Shown piece by piece: positions 1-8,603 of a stretch of 64,000 bases of DNA; position 1 is the first letter of the stretch; each line of letters opens with the position of its first letter. The stretch lies in assembly GCF_025397915.1 (NCBI RefSeq), contig NZ_JALIDZ010000011.1, forward strand, positions 62,001-126,000. The letters run 5' to 3'. Position numbers and translations under genes: made by a program. Source of the stretch: Microbaculum marinisediminis (GTDB taxonomy: Bacteria > Pseudomonadota > Alphaproteobacteria > Rhizobiales > Tepidamorphaceae). Below the pieces are notes generated by a model. It made no database searches and was not told the DNA's origin. It saw only the letters and a program-made list of their open reading frames with translations.

Positions 1-1
1 T

Positions 2-811
2 CTCTATGGTGTCGCGGCGAACACATCGATCGGTGCCCTCTTCCTGGCCGGCATCATCCCCGGCCTTCTGCTGGGCGCCGGGTTCTTTGTCGCCGCCTAC
101 TTCGTATCGCGCCGTGATGCCGGCATCCAAAGGACGCCCCGCGTCACGACAAAACAGGCCCTGCGCGCGACCCTCGTGGCGCTTCCGCCCCTGTCCATTC
201 CTCTTGTCATCCTGGGCGGCATCATATCCGGCGTGTTCACCCCCACGGAGGCCGGCGCGATCGCCTGCGTGCTGGCGATCGGTCTTGGCGGCTTTTTCTA
301 CCGGGAACTCGCCTGGCGCGACCTGCCGGGGATCGTCCTGCGGGCGGGGATCGTCACTGCCGGCGTCCTGTTCATCGCGGCGACCGCTGCGCTTTTCGGC
401 TGGATCATGGCGATCGAGCGCATCCCCGCGATTGTCGCGGCCTGGATGACGGGACTATCCAGCGATCCCAACATCATCCTGCTGATGATCATGGCGAGCC
501 TCCTGGTGATCGGATTGTTTCTGGAACCGCTGGCCGCGATCCTTATTACCGTGCCGGTCCTGCTGCCGGTCGCGACCCAATTGGGCATCCACCCGGTGCA
601 CTTCGGCATGATGATGTCGGTCAACCTTGTCATCGGCCTGATCACGCCGCCCGTCGGCCTGGTGCTGTTTATCGTTACCGGCATCACGCGCGTGTCTGTC
701 GTGGCGCTCTCTCGCGCCCTGCTGCCGTACTATCTCGGTGCGCTGGTCGTCCTGTTTCTGGTCACCTTCGTACCTCAGCTGTCCCTGTTCCTTCCCGACC
801 TCTTCAAGTAA
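2..811 (+). CDS. TRAP transporter large permease (DctM family), C-terminal part
   Basis: The gene is cut by the left edge; 269 residues of the C-terminal part remain. The large membrane subunit of a TRAP transporter carries organic acids across the inner membrane using an ion gradient and a periplasmic binding protein. What shows this is the family segment YGVAANTSIGALFLAGIIPG at the left edge, the GVFTPTEAGA motif, a run of hydrophobic helices, and the late segment GLITPPVGLVLFIV, all in the order expected for DctM. The stop at 809-811 is followed 14 bases later by the start of the hydrolase gene, so the two are probably co-transcribed. The binding protein and small permease should lie to the left of the window. 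The substrate cannot be read from this fragment. Confidence 0.93.
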   Translation, partial: LYGVAANTSIGALFLAGIIPGLLLGAGFFVAAYFVSRRDAGIQRTPRVTTKQALRATLVALPPLSIPLVILGGIISGVFTPTEAGAIACVLAIGLGGFFYRELAWRDLPGIVLRAGIVTAGVLFIAATAALFGWIMAIERIPAIVAAWMTGLSSDPNIILLMIMASLLVIGLFLEPLAAILITVPVLLPVATQLGIHPVHFGMMMSVNLVIGLITPPVGLVLFIVTGITRVSVVALSRALLPYYLGALVVLFLVTFVPQLSLFLPDLFK

Positions 812-825
812 CGAGGCTTCCTTTT

Positions 826-1632
826 ATGGACACCGTTGAACTGAATGACGTTCGCCTTGCCTATCGTCTCGATGGTCCGTCGGACGCGCCCGTGGTTGTG
901 TTCTGCAACTCCTTGAGCACCACGCATCGGTCGTGGGACCTGCAGGTCGATGCGCTCGGCGACGCGTTCCGCATTCTGCGCTTCGATACGCGCGGCCACG
1001 GCGAAAGCAGCGTCCCGTCCGGGCCCTACACGACCGCGGACATGGCCGCCGACCTGAAGGGGCTCCTGGACCAGCTGGACATTTCGCGGCCGGTGCATGT
1101 GGTTGGCCTGTCGCTGGGCGGCATGGTTGCCATGGACTTCGCCGCGCGCTGGCCCTCCCGCGTCGCCTCTCTCGTCCTGTGCGCTACGGCCGCCTCCATG
1201 GCCGGCGCGGAAGCCCTGTGGAACCGACGGATCGAGGCGACGCGGGAGGGCGGAACGATCTCGTTCGCCGCGGAAACGCTCGCCCGGTGGTTCACGGACG
1301 ATTTTGCGACGGCGCAGCCGGATCTGTACGAGCAGATTCGCGGTCAGATCGCGGCCACCCCGGATGACGGCTATATCGCCGCGGTTGCAGCCGTGCGGGA
1401 CGTCAGTCTGGCCGATGCCGCACGCACGATCGAAGTCCCCACGTTCCTTATCGCCGCCGACGATGACCCGGCCACGCCGGCGGCCGGCGTGGAGGAGCTC
1501 GGAAAATCCATTCCCGGCGCCAGGGGCTTTCGCGTTATCGGGCCAGCCCGGCATCTCTTGAACGTCGAGCAGCCGGCAGCCTTCAACAAGGCCCTGCGCA
1601 ATTGGCTGACGACCTTGCCGACCAGCGAGTGA
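826..1632 (+). CDS. Alpha/beta hydrolase, 3-oxoadipate enol-lactonase-like
   Basis: A 268-residue alpha/beta hydrolase. The oxyanion/strand region near residues 24-33 (VVVFCNSLST), the RFDTRGHGES segment (52-61), the nucleophile elbow GLSLGG with Ser96, an acid within DDDPATP near residue 212 and a histidine near 243 (GPARHLLNV) give a full catalytic triad. The overall pattern and length match PcaD-type 3-oxoadipate enol-lactonases, cytosolic enzymes of the beta-ketoadipate pathway. No other pca gene is visible, so the actual ester or lactone may differ; the TRAP permease immediately upstream (14-base gap) suggests it acts on an imported acid. The start is set by GAGG at 813-816, nine bases before the ATG. 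Family call firm, substrate uncertain. Confidence 0.85.
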   Translation: MDTVELNDVRLAYRLDGPSDAPVVVFCNSLSTTHRSWDLQVDALGDAFRILRFDTRGHGESSVPSGPYTTADMAADLKGLLDQLDISRPVHVVGLSLGGMVAMDFAARWPSRVASLVLCATAASMAGAEALWNRRIEATREGGTISFAAETLARWFTDDFATAQPDLYEQIRGQIAATPDDGYIAAVAAVRDVSLADAARTIEVPTFLIAADDDPATPAAGVEELGKSIPGARGFRVIGPARHLLNVEQPAAFNKALRNWLTTLPTSE

Positions 1633-1680
1633 GCCGATCGATCCGGCCATAGATTTCTTGTCATTAATGTCACTAATAAC

Positions 1681-1706
1681 GAGGGGACCGCGCTTGCGGT
1701 CCCCTC
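1681..1706 (+). terminator. Strong intrinsic terminator hairpin after the hydrolase gene
   Basis: A perfect 11-bp inverted repeat (GAGGGGACCGC, GCTT loop, GCGGTCCCCTC) is followed by GTTTG. It lies 48 bases after the stop of the hydrolase gene and should end the TRAP-hydrolase transcript. The T tract is short, so efficiency is inferred. Confidence 0.8.
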
Positions 1707-2029
1707 GTTTGTAGTGGGCTCCAGGTTTTCCGGACGCCTTCGGTTTTCGTCTCCGGCTGTCTTGTTCGAACGGCAAGGCTCGTTTGAACGCTTCGAGCCA
1801 GCGTGTCACATCTCGCCAGCCCGCTTCCGATAAGGCGCCGGTCAGAACTCCTTTGTTGATCAGCGCTGCCCGGTTTCCCGCGCAACGCTTCGCCAAATAT
1901 CGCGGCGAAGCAACAAGTACACGGCACAAGGCTTTTCCGGCGACATTGTCTTATGCCGGTGGAAGTCGTCTTCCTTCAGCGGTGTTGGTGTTAATGTAAC
2001 GGCACCGGAAAACCCAAGGACGTGTCGTC
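1707..2029. other. Intergenic stretch without a supported gene
   Basis: About 320 bases separate the terminator from the alcohol dehydrogenase. A minus-strand frame is open here (about 1700-1929, containing peptides such as ALSEAGWRDVTRWLEAFKRA) but it runs on antisense through the hydrolase, has no good ribosome site and matches no family I recognise; it may be a gene remnant or chance. The promoter of the dehydrogenase should lie near its right end; AAGGA at 2016-2020 is its ribosome binding site. Confidence 0.5.
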
Positions 2030-3211
2030 ATGCCCATGCCTGAGCAAAGCCGTAAGGACGGTGTCCGCGTCACCACCTATGCCGGCCCCGGCGCGGAACC
2101 GGAGATGCATATCGTACCGTGGCCGAAGGTGCCGCCAAAAGGCGCGCTCATCCGCATCGGGGCCTGTGGCGTCTGCGGCACCGACCAGCACATTCTCAAG
2201 GGCCACTGGCCGAAGCCGCTGCCGTGGCCGTTCACGCTCGGGCACGAACTTGCCGGCGAGATCGTCGAGATCGGTTCGGAACTCACCAAGGATCACATGG
2301 GCAATCCGATTGGTGTCGGCTCGCGCCTGATGCTGCCGCCGCTCATGCCGTGTGGCTTCTGCGATTGGTGCAAACGCTATCCCGAGCAGTCCAACAAGTG
2401 CCTGACTCCGGTCTACTACGGCCGCTACCTCGGTTTCGACAAGCCGCCGCATCTGTGGGGCGGCTGGGCGGAATACGTCTATGTGGACCTCGGTGAACTG
2501 CCGGGCACGAAGATCTACAAGCTGCCCGACGATATGAGCTATCTGCTGGGCTCGCTTTCCGAGCCGCTGACGTCCTGTATCCGTGGCTTCAACCGCGCCA
2601 TCCGGGCGGGAGCCTTCACGTGGGGAGACACCGTCGTCATCCAGGGCACCGGCCCGATCGGCATCCTCGCCATCGCCGCCGCGCAGGAAATGGGCGCCCG
2701 CCGTGTTATCGCCGTCGGCGCGCCCGAGAACCCGCGCCTTGCGCTCGCGCGGGAGTTCGGCGCCGAGGCAACCGTCGACATCACCGAATACAAGACCCCC
2801 GAGGACCGCATCGAGGTTGTACGCGACATCGTCGGCGGCTACGGCGCCGATCTGGTGATGGACTGCTCCGGCCATCCGACCGCCGGCCCGGAAGGGATCG
2901 AGTTCCTGCGCGACGGCGGTTGCTATGTAGAGATGGGGCAGTTCACCGATGCCGGGAGCATCGAAACCAACTGGCACCGCATCTGCACCAAGGATATCAC
3001 GCTGCTCGGTTCATGGGCGTTCACCGCCAACGATCTTGCCCTCGGCGTGCGGATGCTCGACAAGGCGCGCGACAAGTACCCTTGGCGAAAGATGCAGACG
3101 CTGTATCCGTTCTCCCTTGACGGCGTGAAGCAAGCCGTCGCCGACGCAATGGCCATGAAGACCGTCAAGAGCACCATCGTACCGAACGAGGATATGGTTC
3201 GGGGAGAGTAG
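2030..3211 (+). CDS. Zinc-dependent alcohol dehydrogenase (MDR superfamily)
   Basis: A 393-residue medium-chain dehydrogenase/reductase, cytosolic, oxidising an alcohol with NAD(P). The catalytic zinc region GACGVCGTDQH and GHELAGE occur in order, followed by the four structural-zinc cysteines in PCGFCDWCKRYPEQSNKC (C-x2-C-x2-C-x7-C). The Rossmann glycine motif GTGPIG is near residue 208. A small insertion follows the structural lobe (YYGRYLGFDKPPHLWGGWAEY), so it is not a textbook Adh. AAGGA at 2016-2020 supports ATG 2030; ATG 2036 is an alternative. It stands alone between a terminator and a convergent lacI gene, so no partner reveals its substrate; threonine, polyol or cyclic alcohol dehydrogenase roles are all possible. 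Confidence 0.88.
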   Translation: MPMPEQSRKDGVRVTTYAGPGAEPEMHIVPWPKVPPKGALIRIGACGVCGTDQHILKGHWPKPLPWPFTLGHELAGEIVEIGSELTKDHMGNPIGVGSRLMLPPLMPCGFCDWCKRYPEQSNKCLTPVYYGRYLGFDKPPHLWGGWAEYVYVDLGELPGTKIYKLPDDMSYLLGSLSEPLTSCIRGFNRAIRAGAFTWGDTVVIQGTGPIGILAIAAAQEMGARRVIAVGAPENPRLALAREFGAEATVDITEYKTPEDRIEVVRDIVGGYGADLVMDCSGHPTAGPEGIEFLRDGGCYVEMGQFTDAGSIETNWHRICTKDITLLGSWAFTANDLALGVRMLDKARDKYPWRKMQTLYPFSLDGVKQAVADAMAMKTVKSTIVPNEDMVRGE

Positions 3212-3337
3212 GCCGGTCCGGCGCGTCGACCTGTCGCCGCACATGGACTGCGTTGGGATAACGGCACTGGGTTCGTCTAGCGGGTGGACGTTCGCATAGG
3301 AGTGTTTACCCGCCGGGCAGCCATCGAATCGAAGCCC

Positions 3338-4360
3338 TCACGAATCTCGCTTCAAATGGAAATCCGTGCTTTCACGGAAAACGACCCGCGACTCCAGGCG
3401 GAGATGGGTAATCTTCTTGTTCTTTTCGATGCAATTCACGATCTTCATCGCTGCCGCCTCTCCCATTTCTTGAGCGGGAACATGCACGGTGCTTAGCGTT
3501 GGATAGACTGACTGCGCTATAGGCAGATCATCAAAACCAATGATCGACAGATCGTGGGGAACGCGGACGCCCTGCCTCGTGGCGGCAAACAATGCGCCGA
3601 GAGCCAGAATGTCGTTGGCGCAGAACAGCGCCGTGGGACGCGGCTCGCGCTGGAGAAGCACCTCGGCGGCACGCTCGCCCTCCCGAAACTCGAATAGGCG
3701 CTCCTGAACGTAGTCGGGATTGAACGGAAGGCCGTGGCGATCGAGCGTCCGCCTGTACGCTTTCAGCCGCTGGTCGGCACGGTCGTTGATCGCCGTAATG
3801 CCGCATACGATCGCAATGTTCCGGTGCCCCCGTTCTATCAGCGCCTCGACCGCGAGCTCGGCGGCCGCCTCGTTGTCAAACGACACAGCGGGAATATCGG
3901 GGTCGGGACTCGTCGACCACGTCACGACGAACGGGATTCGGTAGTGGCGCAGAAGCTCGTACAACTCCGCATCCCTGCGGAATCCCGTCAGGATGACGCC
4001 CTCCACGCGGCTTTCCACCAGCTTAATGAGGATGTCGCGTTCCAGGGCGGTGTCATAGTTGCTGTTGGCGATCAGCAGCTTGCGGCCCTCCGCTTGCAGG
4101 CGGGCCTGGATCGCGACGGTGAAGGCTGCGTATATCGAGTTCGCGATGGTCGGGACGATCAGGCCGATGAGACCTGTTTTTCCTGAAGAGAAGCTCGTCG
4201 CAAGCGTGTCGGGGACGTAGCGGTGCTGCGCGACCAGGGCGAGGATCCGCTCCCTCGTGTGGAGTGCAACCGTCTCGGGCTTTTTCAGCGCACGACTGAC
4301 CGTGGCAACCGACACTCCCGCTTCCGCCGCTATACTTCGGAGCGTGGCAGGTTCTTTCAA
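3338..4360 (-). CDS. LacI-family transcriptional repressor of the adjacent hpsN-like/ABC operon
   Basis: A 340-residue LacI/GalR regulator. The N-terminal helix-turn-helix with hinge (TLRSIAAEAGVSVATVSRAL, residues 6-25) is followed by a periplasmic-binding-like sensor domain (GLIVPTIANSIYAAF and later SIIGFDDLPIAQSVYPTLST). It begins with TTG at 4360-4358; no ATG lies in a better place and an AGGT sequence precedes it. It diverges from the hpsN-like gene, and the 16-bp palindrome at 4445-4460 in the shared 167-base region has the central CG typical of LacI operators. It most likely represses the operon until the transported compound or an early intermediate binds. It converges on the alcohol dehydrogenase downstream. 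Confidence 0.93.
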   Translation of the reverse strand: MKEPATLRSIAAEAGVSVATVSRALKKPETVALHTRERILALVAQHRYVPDTLATSFSSGKTGLIGLIVPTIANSIYAAFTVAIQARLQAEGRKLLIANSNYDTALERDILIKLVESRVEGVILTGFRRDAELYELLRHYRIPFVVTWSTSPDPDIPAVSFDNEAAAELAVEALIERGHRNIAIVCGITAINDRADQRLKAYRRTLDRHGLPFNPDYVQERLFEFREGERAAEVLLQREPRPTALFCANDILALGALFAATRQGVRVPHDLSIIGFDDLPIAQSVYPTLSTVHVPAQEMGEAAAMKIVNCIEKNKKITHLRLESRVVFRESTDFHLKRDS

Positions 4361-4440
4361 GCGCGATACCTGTAATCAATCCACGTTGCTATCGGACATT
4401 CGTTGCCTCTTGACAAGCCAGGACCTCCCTGTCAAGTTTT

Positions 4441-4468
4441 TTGAATGTAACCGGTTACATCGTATGTA
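4441..4468 (+). promoter_or_regulatory. Candidate promoter and LacI-type operator of the hpsN-like operon
   Basis: The perfect palindrome ATGTAACCGGTTACAT lies at 4445-4460 and has the CG centre expected for LacI-family operators. It sits between a possible -35 (TTGAAT, 4441-4446) and -10 (TATGTA, 4463-4468), so bound repressor would block RNA polymerase. The palindrome is certain; the promoter elements are weak matches. A second inverted repeat, CTTGACA/TGTCAAG (4409-4415 and 4430-4436), lies just upstream and places a TTGACA on each strand. Confidence 0.72.
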
Positions 4469-4527
4469 TCCGTGGGGTTTCTGCTTGTCAGGCCGCCTTT
4501 CGGTACCGTGCGAGGAGGGAATTCTTA

Positions 4528-5820
4528 GTGAAGTATCTGAAGCGTGCCGAGCCTCAATCGCGGCAGAACAACGACGATCTGGTCCAGCACGTCCGCAAAA
4601 TGCTGGTCGATATCGAGTCGAACCGGGATGCTGCGGTACGGCACTACGCTGAAACGTACGACCGCTGGCAGGGCGGGGAATTTCTGGTTTCCGGCGACGA
4701 GATCGAGGCCGTTCGGAAATCCCTCAGTCCCGTCTTCAAGGACGACTTCGCCTTCGCCAAGAAACAGGTCGTGGATTTCGCCAAGCGGCAGCGCGACACA
4801 CTGGCCGAATTCGAGGACGAGTTTGGCGACGGGATCGTTCTCGGCCAGAAGATCATTCCGGTTGAGAATGCCGGGTGCTACATACCGGGCGGCAAGTACC
4901 CGTTGATTTCCGCGGCAATCATGAGCGTTGCGACCGCCAAGGCGGCAGGGGTGGATTATGTTCTTGGCGCTGCCCCTCCACGCGACGGAAAGTCGATCTA
5001 TCCGCACACGCTTTATGCGCTCGCCGAGTCGGGAGCAGACGAGATCTACGCAATCGGCGGGGTCCAGGCGTTTGCGTCCATGGCGTATGGCTGCGTCGGC
5101 ATGCGCCCGGTCGACATCATCACCGGCCCCGGCAACGCCTATGTGGCGGAGGCCAAGCGGCAGCTGTTCGGAATGGTCGGCATAGATCTTCCGGCAGGCC
5201 CCACTGAAATCCTGGTCATTGCCGACGACAGCGCCGATCCCGCGCTGGTCGCAGCCGATCTGCTCGGTCAGGCGGAACACGGCCCCGACAGCCCGGCGTG
5301 GCTGATCACCCAATCGACGTCATTCGGCGAGGCGGTTGCTGCCGAGATCGAGACGCAATTGGTGACGCTACCCACAAGGCAGGTGGCCCGCGCGTCTTGG
5401 GATCGGTGGGGCGAGATCATGGTCGTGGACAGCGACGACGAAGCGATCGCCGTGTCGGACCGCTACGCGCCGGAACACCTGGAGGTTCAGACCGCCCGCA
5501 ACGACTATTACCTCGCGAACCTACGCAACTATGGAAGTCTGTTCCTCGGCGAAGAGAGCACCGTGGCCTACGGAGACAAGGGTGTCGGGACGAACCACAC
5601 CCTGCCGACGGGGCGTGCCGCCCGCTATACGGGAGGGCTCTGGGTCGGAAAGTTCCTCAAGACGGTGACGTACCAGCGGCTGACGCCTGCCGCCAGCCGG
5701 CAGATCGCGCCGGCGATGGGGCGCCTCTGCCGGGCCGAGGGAATGCTTGCACACGAGATAACGGCGGATGTCCGCGCCGAGCGCTACGCAGAGGGTCAGA
5801 CCGCCGGGGCAGATGAATGA
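4528..5820 (+). CDS. HpsN-like NAD-dependent polyol/sulfopropanediol dehydrogenase (histidinol dehydrogenase family)
   Basis: A 430-residue member of the histidinol dehydrogenase superfamily. HpsN uses two NAD+ to take (R)-2,3-dihydroxypropanesulfonate to (R)-sulfolactate. HpsN-type rather than HisD-type features are the YLKR N-terminus, GTNHTLPT and the segment ARYTGGLWVGKFLKTVTYQ where HisD differs. Zinc and catalytic residues are all present: Gln and His in LLGQAEHGP, the Glu-His pair in APEHLEVQ, Asp in YGDKG and a late His in AEGMLAHEI. APEHLE is more HisD-like than the HpsN I recall, which hints at a changed substrate. GTG 4528 is chosen because GAGGAGGGA precedes it at 4512-4520; an upstream in-frame ATG at 4441 would run through the operator. 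It overlaps the malic enzyme gene by ATGA. No sulfolyase or sulfolactate gene is in the window. Confidence 0.85.
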   Translation: MKYLKRAEPQSRQNNDDLVQHVRKMLVDIESNRDAAVRHYAETYDRWQGGEFLVSGDEIEAVRKSLSPVFKDDFAFAKKQVVDFAKRQRDTLAEFEDEFGDGIVLGQKIIPVENAGCYIPGGKYPLISAAIMSVATAKAAGVDYVLGAAPPRDGKSIYPHTLYALAESGADEIYAIGGVQAFASMAYGCVGMRPVDIITGPGNAYVAEAKRQLFGMVGIDLPAGPTEILVIADDSADPALVAADLLGQAEHGPDSPAWLITQSTSFGEAVAAEIETQLVTLPTRQVARASWDRWGEIMVVDSDDEAIAVSDRYAPEHLEVQTARNDYYLANLRNYGSLFLGEESTVAYGDKGVGTNHTLPTGRAARYTGGLWVGKFLKTVTYQRLTPAASRQIAPAMGRLCRAEGMLAHEITADVRAERYAEGQTAGADE

Positions 5821-7133
5821 GCAGCGCTCCCATCCGACCTTGGAGCGTGACGCCGGAGGCGGCCATCGCGGCGGTCACCAAAATTCACTCGGGCAGCGGC
5901 AAGCTCGAAGTGGTGTCCAAGGTGCTGGTCGAGTCGCTCCAGGACGTGGCCACGCTCTACACGCCCGGCGTCGCGACGCTGGTGAGGGAAGTCCAGAAAG
6001 ACCCCGCCCGGGTGGACGAGTTGACCAACCGCGGCAATACCATCGCCGTCGTGACCGACGGCACCGCCGTGCTCGGCTTCGGCAGGACGGGACCCTTGCC
6101 CGCCGTTCCGGTGATGGAAGGCAAGGCGATCATGTTCAAGCTGCTTGCCGGTCTCGACGCGGTGCCGCTCTGTCTTGACGTGAACGACCCCGACCGGCTT
6201 GTCGACCACATTGCCGCTCTGGAGCCGTCCTTCGCCGGCTTCAACCTTGAGGACATTTCCACGCCCCACTGCTTCTCGACCGTTTCCGAACTCGAGCGGC
6301 GCCTTTCCGTCCCCGTCTTCCACGACGACCAGTACGGCACGGCGACCGTCATCGTCGCCGGGGTGATGAACGCCCTCAAGCATGTCGGCAAGAAACCCGG
6401 CGACGTCAGGGTCGTCATCAATGGAGCGGGCGCGGCGGGAACCGCCGCCACCAATCTGATCCTCGCCTTCGGCGTCGGCGATGTCGTGTGCTGCGATCGC
6501 CACGGCATCCTGGCGGCGGGACGAGAGCAGCCCAGCCCGCACATGACGGCACTTGCCGCGCGCACGAACCGGGAGCGCCTAAGCGGGCAACTCGCGGACG
6601 CGGTTCGCGGGGCCGATATCTTCATCGGGCTGAGCACCGGTGGCATTCTCACCGAGAGCCACGTCCAGTCGATGGCGCGCGATCCCATCGTCTTCGCCTG
6701 CGCCAATCCCGAACCGGAGATCATGCCTGATCTGGCCCTTCACGCCGGCGCGGCCGTTGCGGGTAGCGGGCGGTTCGACTTTCCGAACCAGTGCAACAAC
6801 GTGCTGGCCTTTCCCGGAATCATGCGCGGCGCGATCGAGACCCGCACCGTCCGCATCAGCGAGGGTATCTGCCTGGCCGCGGCTCGCGCCATCGCGGGCC
6901 ACGTGCCCGATGCGGCGCTTCGCTTCGACAACGTCCTGCCCACGCCCCTCGATCCCGCCCTCTGTCCCGTCGTGGCCGAGGCGGTGGCTGCCGAAGCAAT
7001 CAAGGAGGGACTTGCACAACGAAGTCCGGCACCCGGCACGGTCGCAAATATCGTTCGCGAGTTGAGCGTCATAACTGGCAAACAACAGCGCTTTCTCGCG
7101 GAACTTGCGGCGGATCTCGGGTCGTCGCGATGA
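5817..7133 (+). CDS. Malic enzyme, short form (NAD(P)-dependent decarboxylating malate dehydrogenase-like)
   Basis: A 438-residue malic enzyme without the C-terminal phosphotransacetylase domain found in MaeB. Family markers in order are TLYTPGVA, VVTDGTAVLGFG, PVMEGKAIMFK, NLEDIS, the metal-site HDDQYGTA, the Rossmann GAGAAGTAATN and FDFPNQCNNVLAFPG. It should oxidise and decarboxylate L-malate or a close analogue to pyruvate with NAD(P)+. The start overlaps the stop of the hpsN-like gene (ATGA), so the two are translationally coupled and probably act in sequence. A housekeeping malic enzyme would not usually sit under a LacI operator with a sugar-type importer, which points to malate, or a malate analogue, being the pathway intermediate. 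Family call firm; substrate an inference. Confidence 0.88.
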   Translation: MSSAPIRPWSVTPEAAIAAVTKIHSGSGKLEVVSKVLVESLQDVATLYTPGVATLVREVQKDPARVDELTNRGNTIAVVTDGTAVLGFGRTGPLPAVPVMEGKAIMFKLLAGLDAVPLCLDVNDPDRLVDHIAALEPSFAGFNLEDISTPHCFSTVSELERRLSVPVFHDDQYGTATVIVAGVMNALKHVGKKPGDVRVVINGAGAAGTAATNLILAFGVGDVVCCDRHGILAAGREQPSPHMTALAARTNRERLSGQLADAVRGADIFIGLSTGGILTESHVQSMARDPIVFACANPEPEIMPDLALHAGAAVAGSGRFDFPNQCNNVLAFPGIMRGAIETRTVRISEGICLAAARAIAGHVPDAALRFDNVLPTPLDPALCPVVAEAVAAEAIKEGLAQRSPAPGTVANIVRELSVITGKQQRFLAELAADLGSSR

Positions 7134-7163
7134 CTTTCTAGGGGAAACGCAAAGGAGATGACG

Positions 7164-8552
7164 ATGGATGACGACAAGCGCTTCAAGGGCCTGAATCTCC
7201 CCATACGCAGACGTAGTTTTCTGGCGGGCGCGGGCCTGTTGATGGGAGGAGGACTGAGCATCCCGCAAGCCTTCGCTCAGCAGTCAGACAAGACCGGCAC
7301 GGTGCGCGTCTGGGGCGAGCCCGGCCCCTATGCCGGGGTCGCGGTGCAGGGGATGAACGAATGGGCGCAGAAATTTGCGCCGGGACTTACCTTCGAGATC
7401 GAGACGATCCCGTGGGACGGCGTCTACGTCAAGCTGATGACCGACCTGGCGGCGCGCCGCCCGCCCGGCATCATCAGCGTGGAATCGCCGATTGCCATGC
7501 AGCTCATGGCAGAAGGCCTGCTGACCCCCCTGGACGACGTGGTCGACCAGGTCGGTCGCGACCGGCTCGTCAAAGGGGCGGAGTGGAACTATTGGGGCAA
7601 CTGGAAGGGCGAACAGTTCATCCTGCCGGCGCACCATCAGCCCCATCTTCTGCTGGTGCGGATGGACATCATCGAGGAGCTCGGCCTCGGCGACCCCGAC
7701 ACCTGGGATTGGAACGACCTACTGAACGCGGCCAAGGTAATTACCGAGAAGAAGCCCGGGATGTCCGGCTTCTGCATGGCGCTGGGTCGCAACCTGTGCA
7801 CGGACTACCACTTTGCCGCCCTGCTGCATGCGGCGGGCGGACGGATGTTCGATCCCCAGAACAAGTACGAGGTCGTGTTCGACAGCCCGGAAACCGTCGA
7901 GGCGTTGACGTTTGTGCAGGAGCTTCTGCCCTACATGCCCAAGGGGGCGCCCGAGTACAGCTTCCTTCAGGTGGTGGACTCGCACGTCACCGGAAACACG
8001 GCGATGAGCTTCTATTGGGGCCGCACGCTGGGCCGCGCGGCCGAGGAGGCGAAGGACGTTTTCGACGCCACCGAAGCGTTCAACCACGCCCGGCATCCGA
8101 AAACCGGCCGGCGGTCGAACTGGAACGACTACCAGGGCTGGTGCGTGCCTGCGCAGAACAATCCCTACGTGGAGGAAGCGAAGGCCGCGCTCGCCTACTA
8201 CCAGACGAACAAGGAATGGCTTGTCCGCTACTGCCACTCGTTGATGCCGAACGTGGCACCGACCTACCAGGACGTGCTGGATTCGGACGAACTGAAGAAC
8301 CATCCGATCTATGAGGCCAAGCCCAGGACGGTCGAGACCTACTTCAGAGGCTCGCTCGAACATTCGAGCAGCACCGCCAACGAGCATATGGCGGGCAGCA
8401 ACCCGTTTGCCGGCTTCGTCCACGGCAACTCGATCCTGGCGCAGACGGTGCAGAAGGTTGTCATCAACGGCATGTCGCCTGCGGACGCAGCCAAGTGGGG
8501 CGCGGGCGAGCTGGAAAGCATCCGGCGGGAAAACATCCGCCTAATCGACTGA
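7164..8552 (+). CDS. Sugar-type ABC transporter, extracellular solute-binding protein
   Basis: A 462-residue periplasmic binding protein of the large MalE/UgpB class. The N-terminus carries a twin-arginine style signal (RRRSFLAGAGLL) ending at QAFAQ, so it is probably exported by Tat or Sec. The body has typical family features such as PPGIISVESPIAMQLMAEGLL near the hinge. ATG 7164 is preferred to ATG 7158 because AAGGAG at 7152-7157 abuts the first one and is six bases from the second. It follows the malic enzyme by 30 bases and precedes two permeases and an ATPase. A strong hairpin at 8560-8583 directly follows its stop and should raise its yield relative to the permeases. The ligand is unknown. 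Confidence 0.9.
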   Translation: MDDDKRFKGLNLPIRRRSFLAGAGLLMGGGLSIPQAFAQQSDKTGTVRVWGEPGPYAGVAVQGMNEWAQKFAPGLTFEIETIPWDGVYVKLMTDLAARRPPGIISVESPIAMQLMAEGLLTPLDDVVDQVGRDRLVKGAEWNYWGNWKGEQFILPAHHQPHLLLVRMDIIEELGLGDPDTWDWNDLLNAAKVITEKKPGMSGFCMALGRNLCTDYHFAALLHAAGGRMFDPQNKYEVVFDSPETVEALTFVQELLPYMPKGAPEYSFLQVVDSHVTGNTAMSFYWGRTLGRAAEEAKDVFDATEAFNHARHPKTGRRSNWNDYQGWCVPAQNNPYVEEAKAALAYYQTNKEWLVRYCHSLMPNVAPTYQDVLDSDELKNHPIYEAKPRTVETYFRGSLEHSSSTANEHMAGSNPFAGFVHGNSILAQTVQKVVINGMSPADAAKWGAGELESIRRENIRLID

Positions 8553-8559
8553 TCCAAAC

Positions 8560-8583
8560 TGCCGGGCGGCCTGCCGCCCGGCA
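8560..8583 (+). terminator. GC-rich intercistronic hairpin between binding protein and permease genes
   Basis: An 11-bp perfect inverted repeat, TGCCGGGCGGC / GCCGCCCGGCA, begins eight bases after the binding protein stop. With no T tract it is more likely an mRNA-stabilising or attenuating element than a full terminator. Similar elements occur in three other operons of the window. Confidence 0.7.
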
Positions 8584-8603
8584 TCCCCCTCCGGGTGATC
8601 GCA

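Noticed and set aside
1700-1929. Small minus-strand gene after the hydrolase terminator
   Set aside because: No ribosome site, highly basic composition, runs into the terminator and antisense of the hydrolase, and no known family.
4441-4527. Upstream ATG start for the hpsN-like gene
   Set aside because: It would place coding sequence over the operator palindrome, and GTG 4528 has a strong GAGGAGG site and a family-like N-terminus.
4528-5820. Annotation as biosynthetic histidinol dehydrogenase HisD
   Set aside because: No other his gene is nearby, the context is a transporter operon under LacI control, and the ARYTGGLWVGKF segment is HpsN-type.
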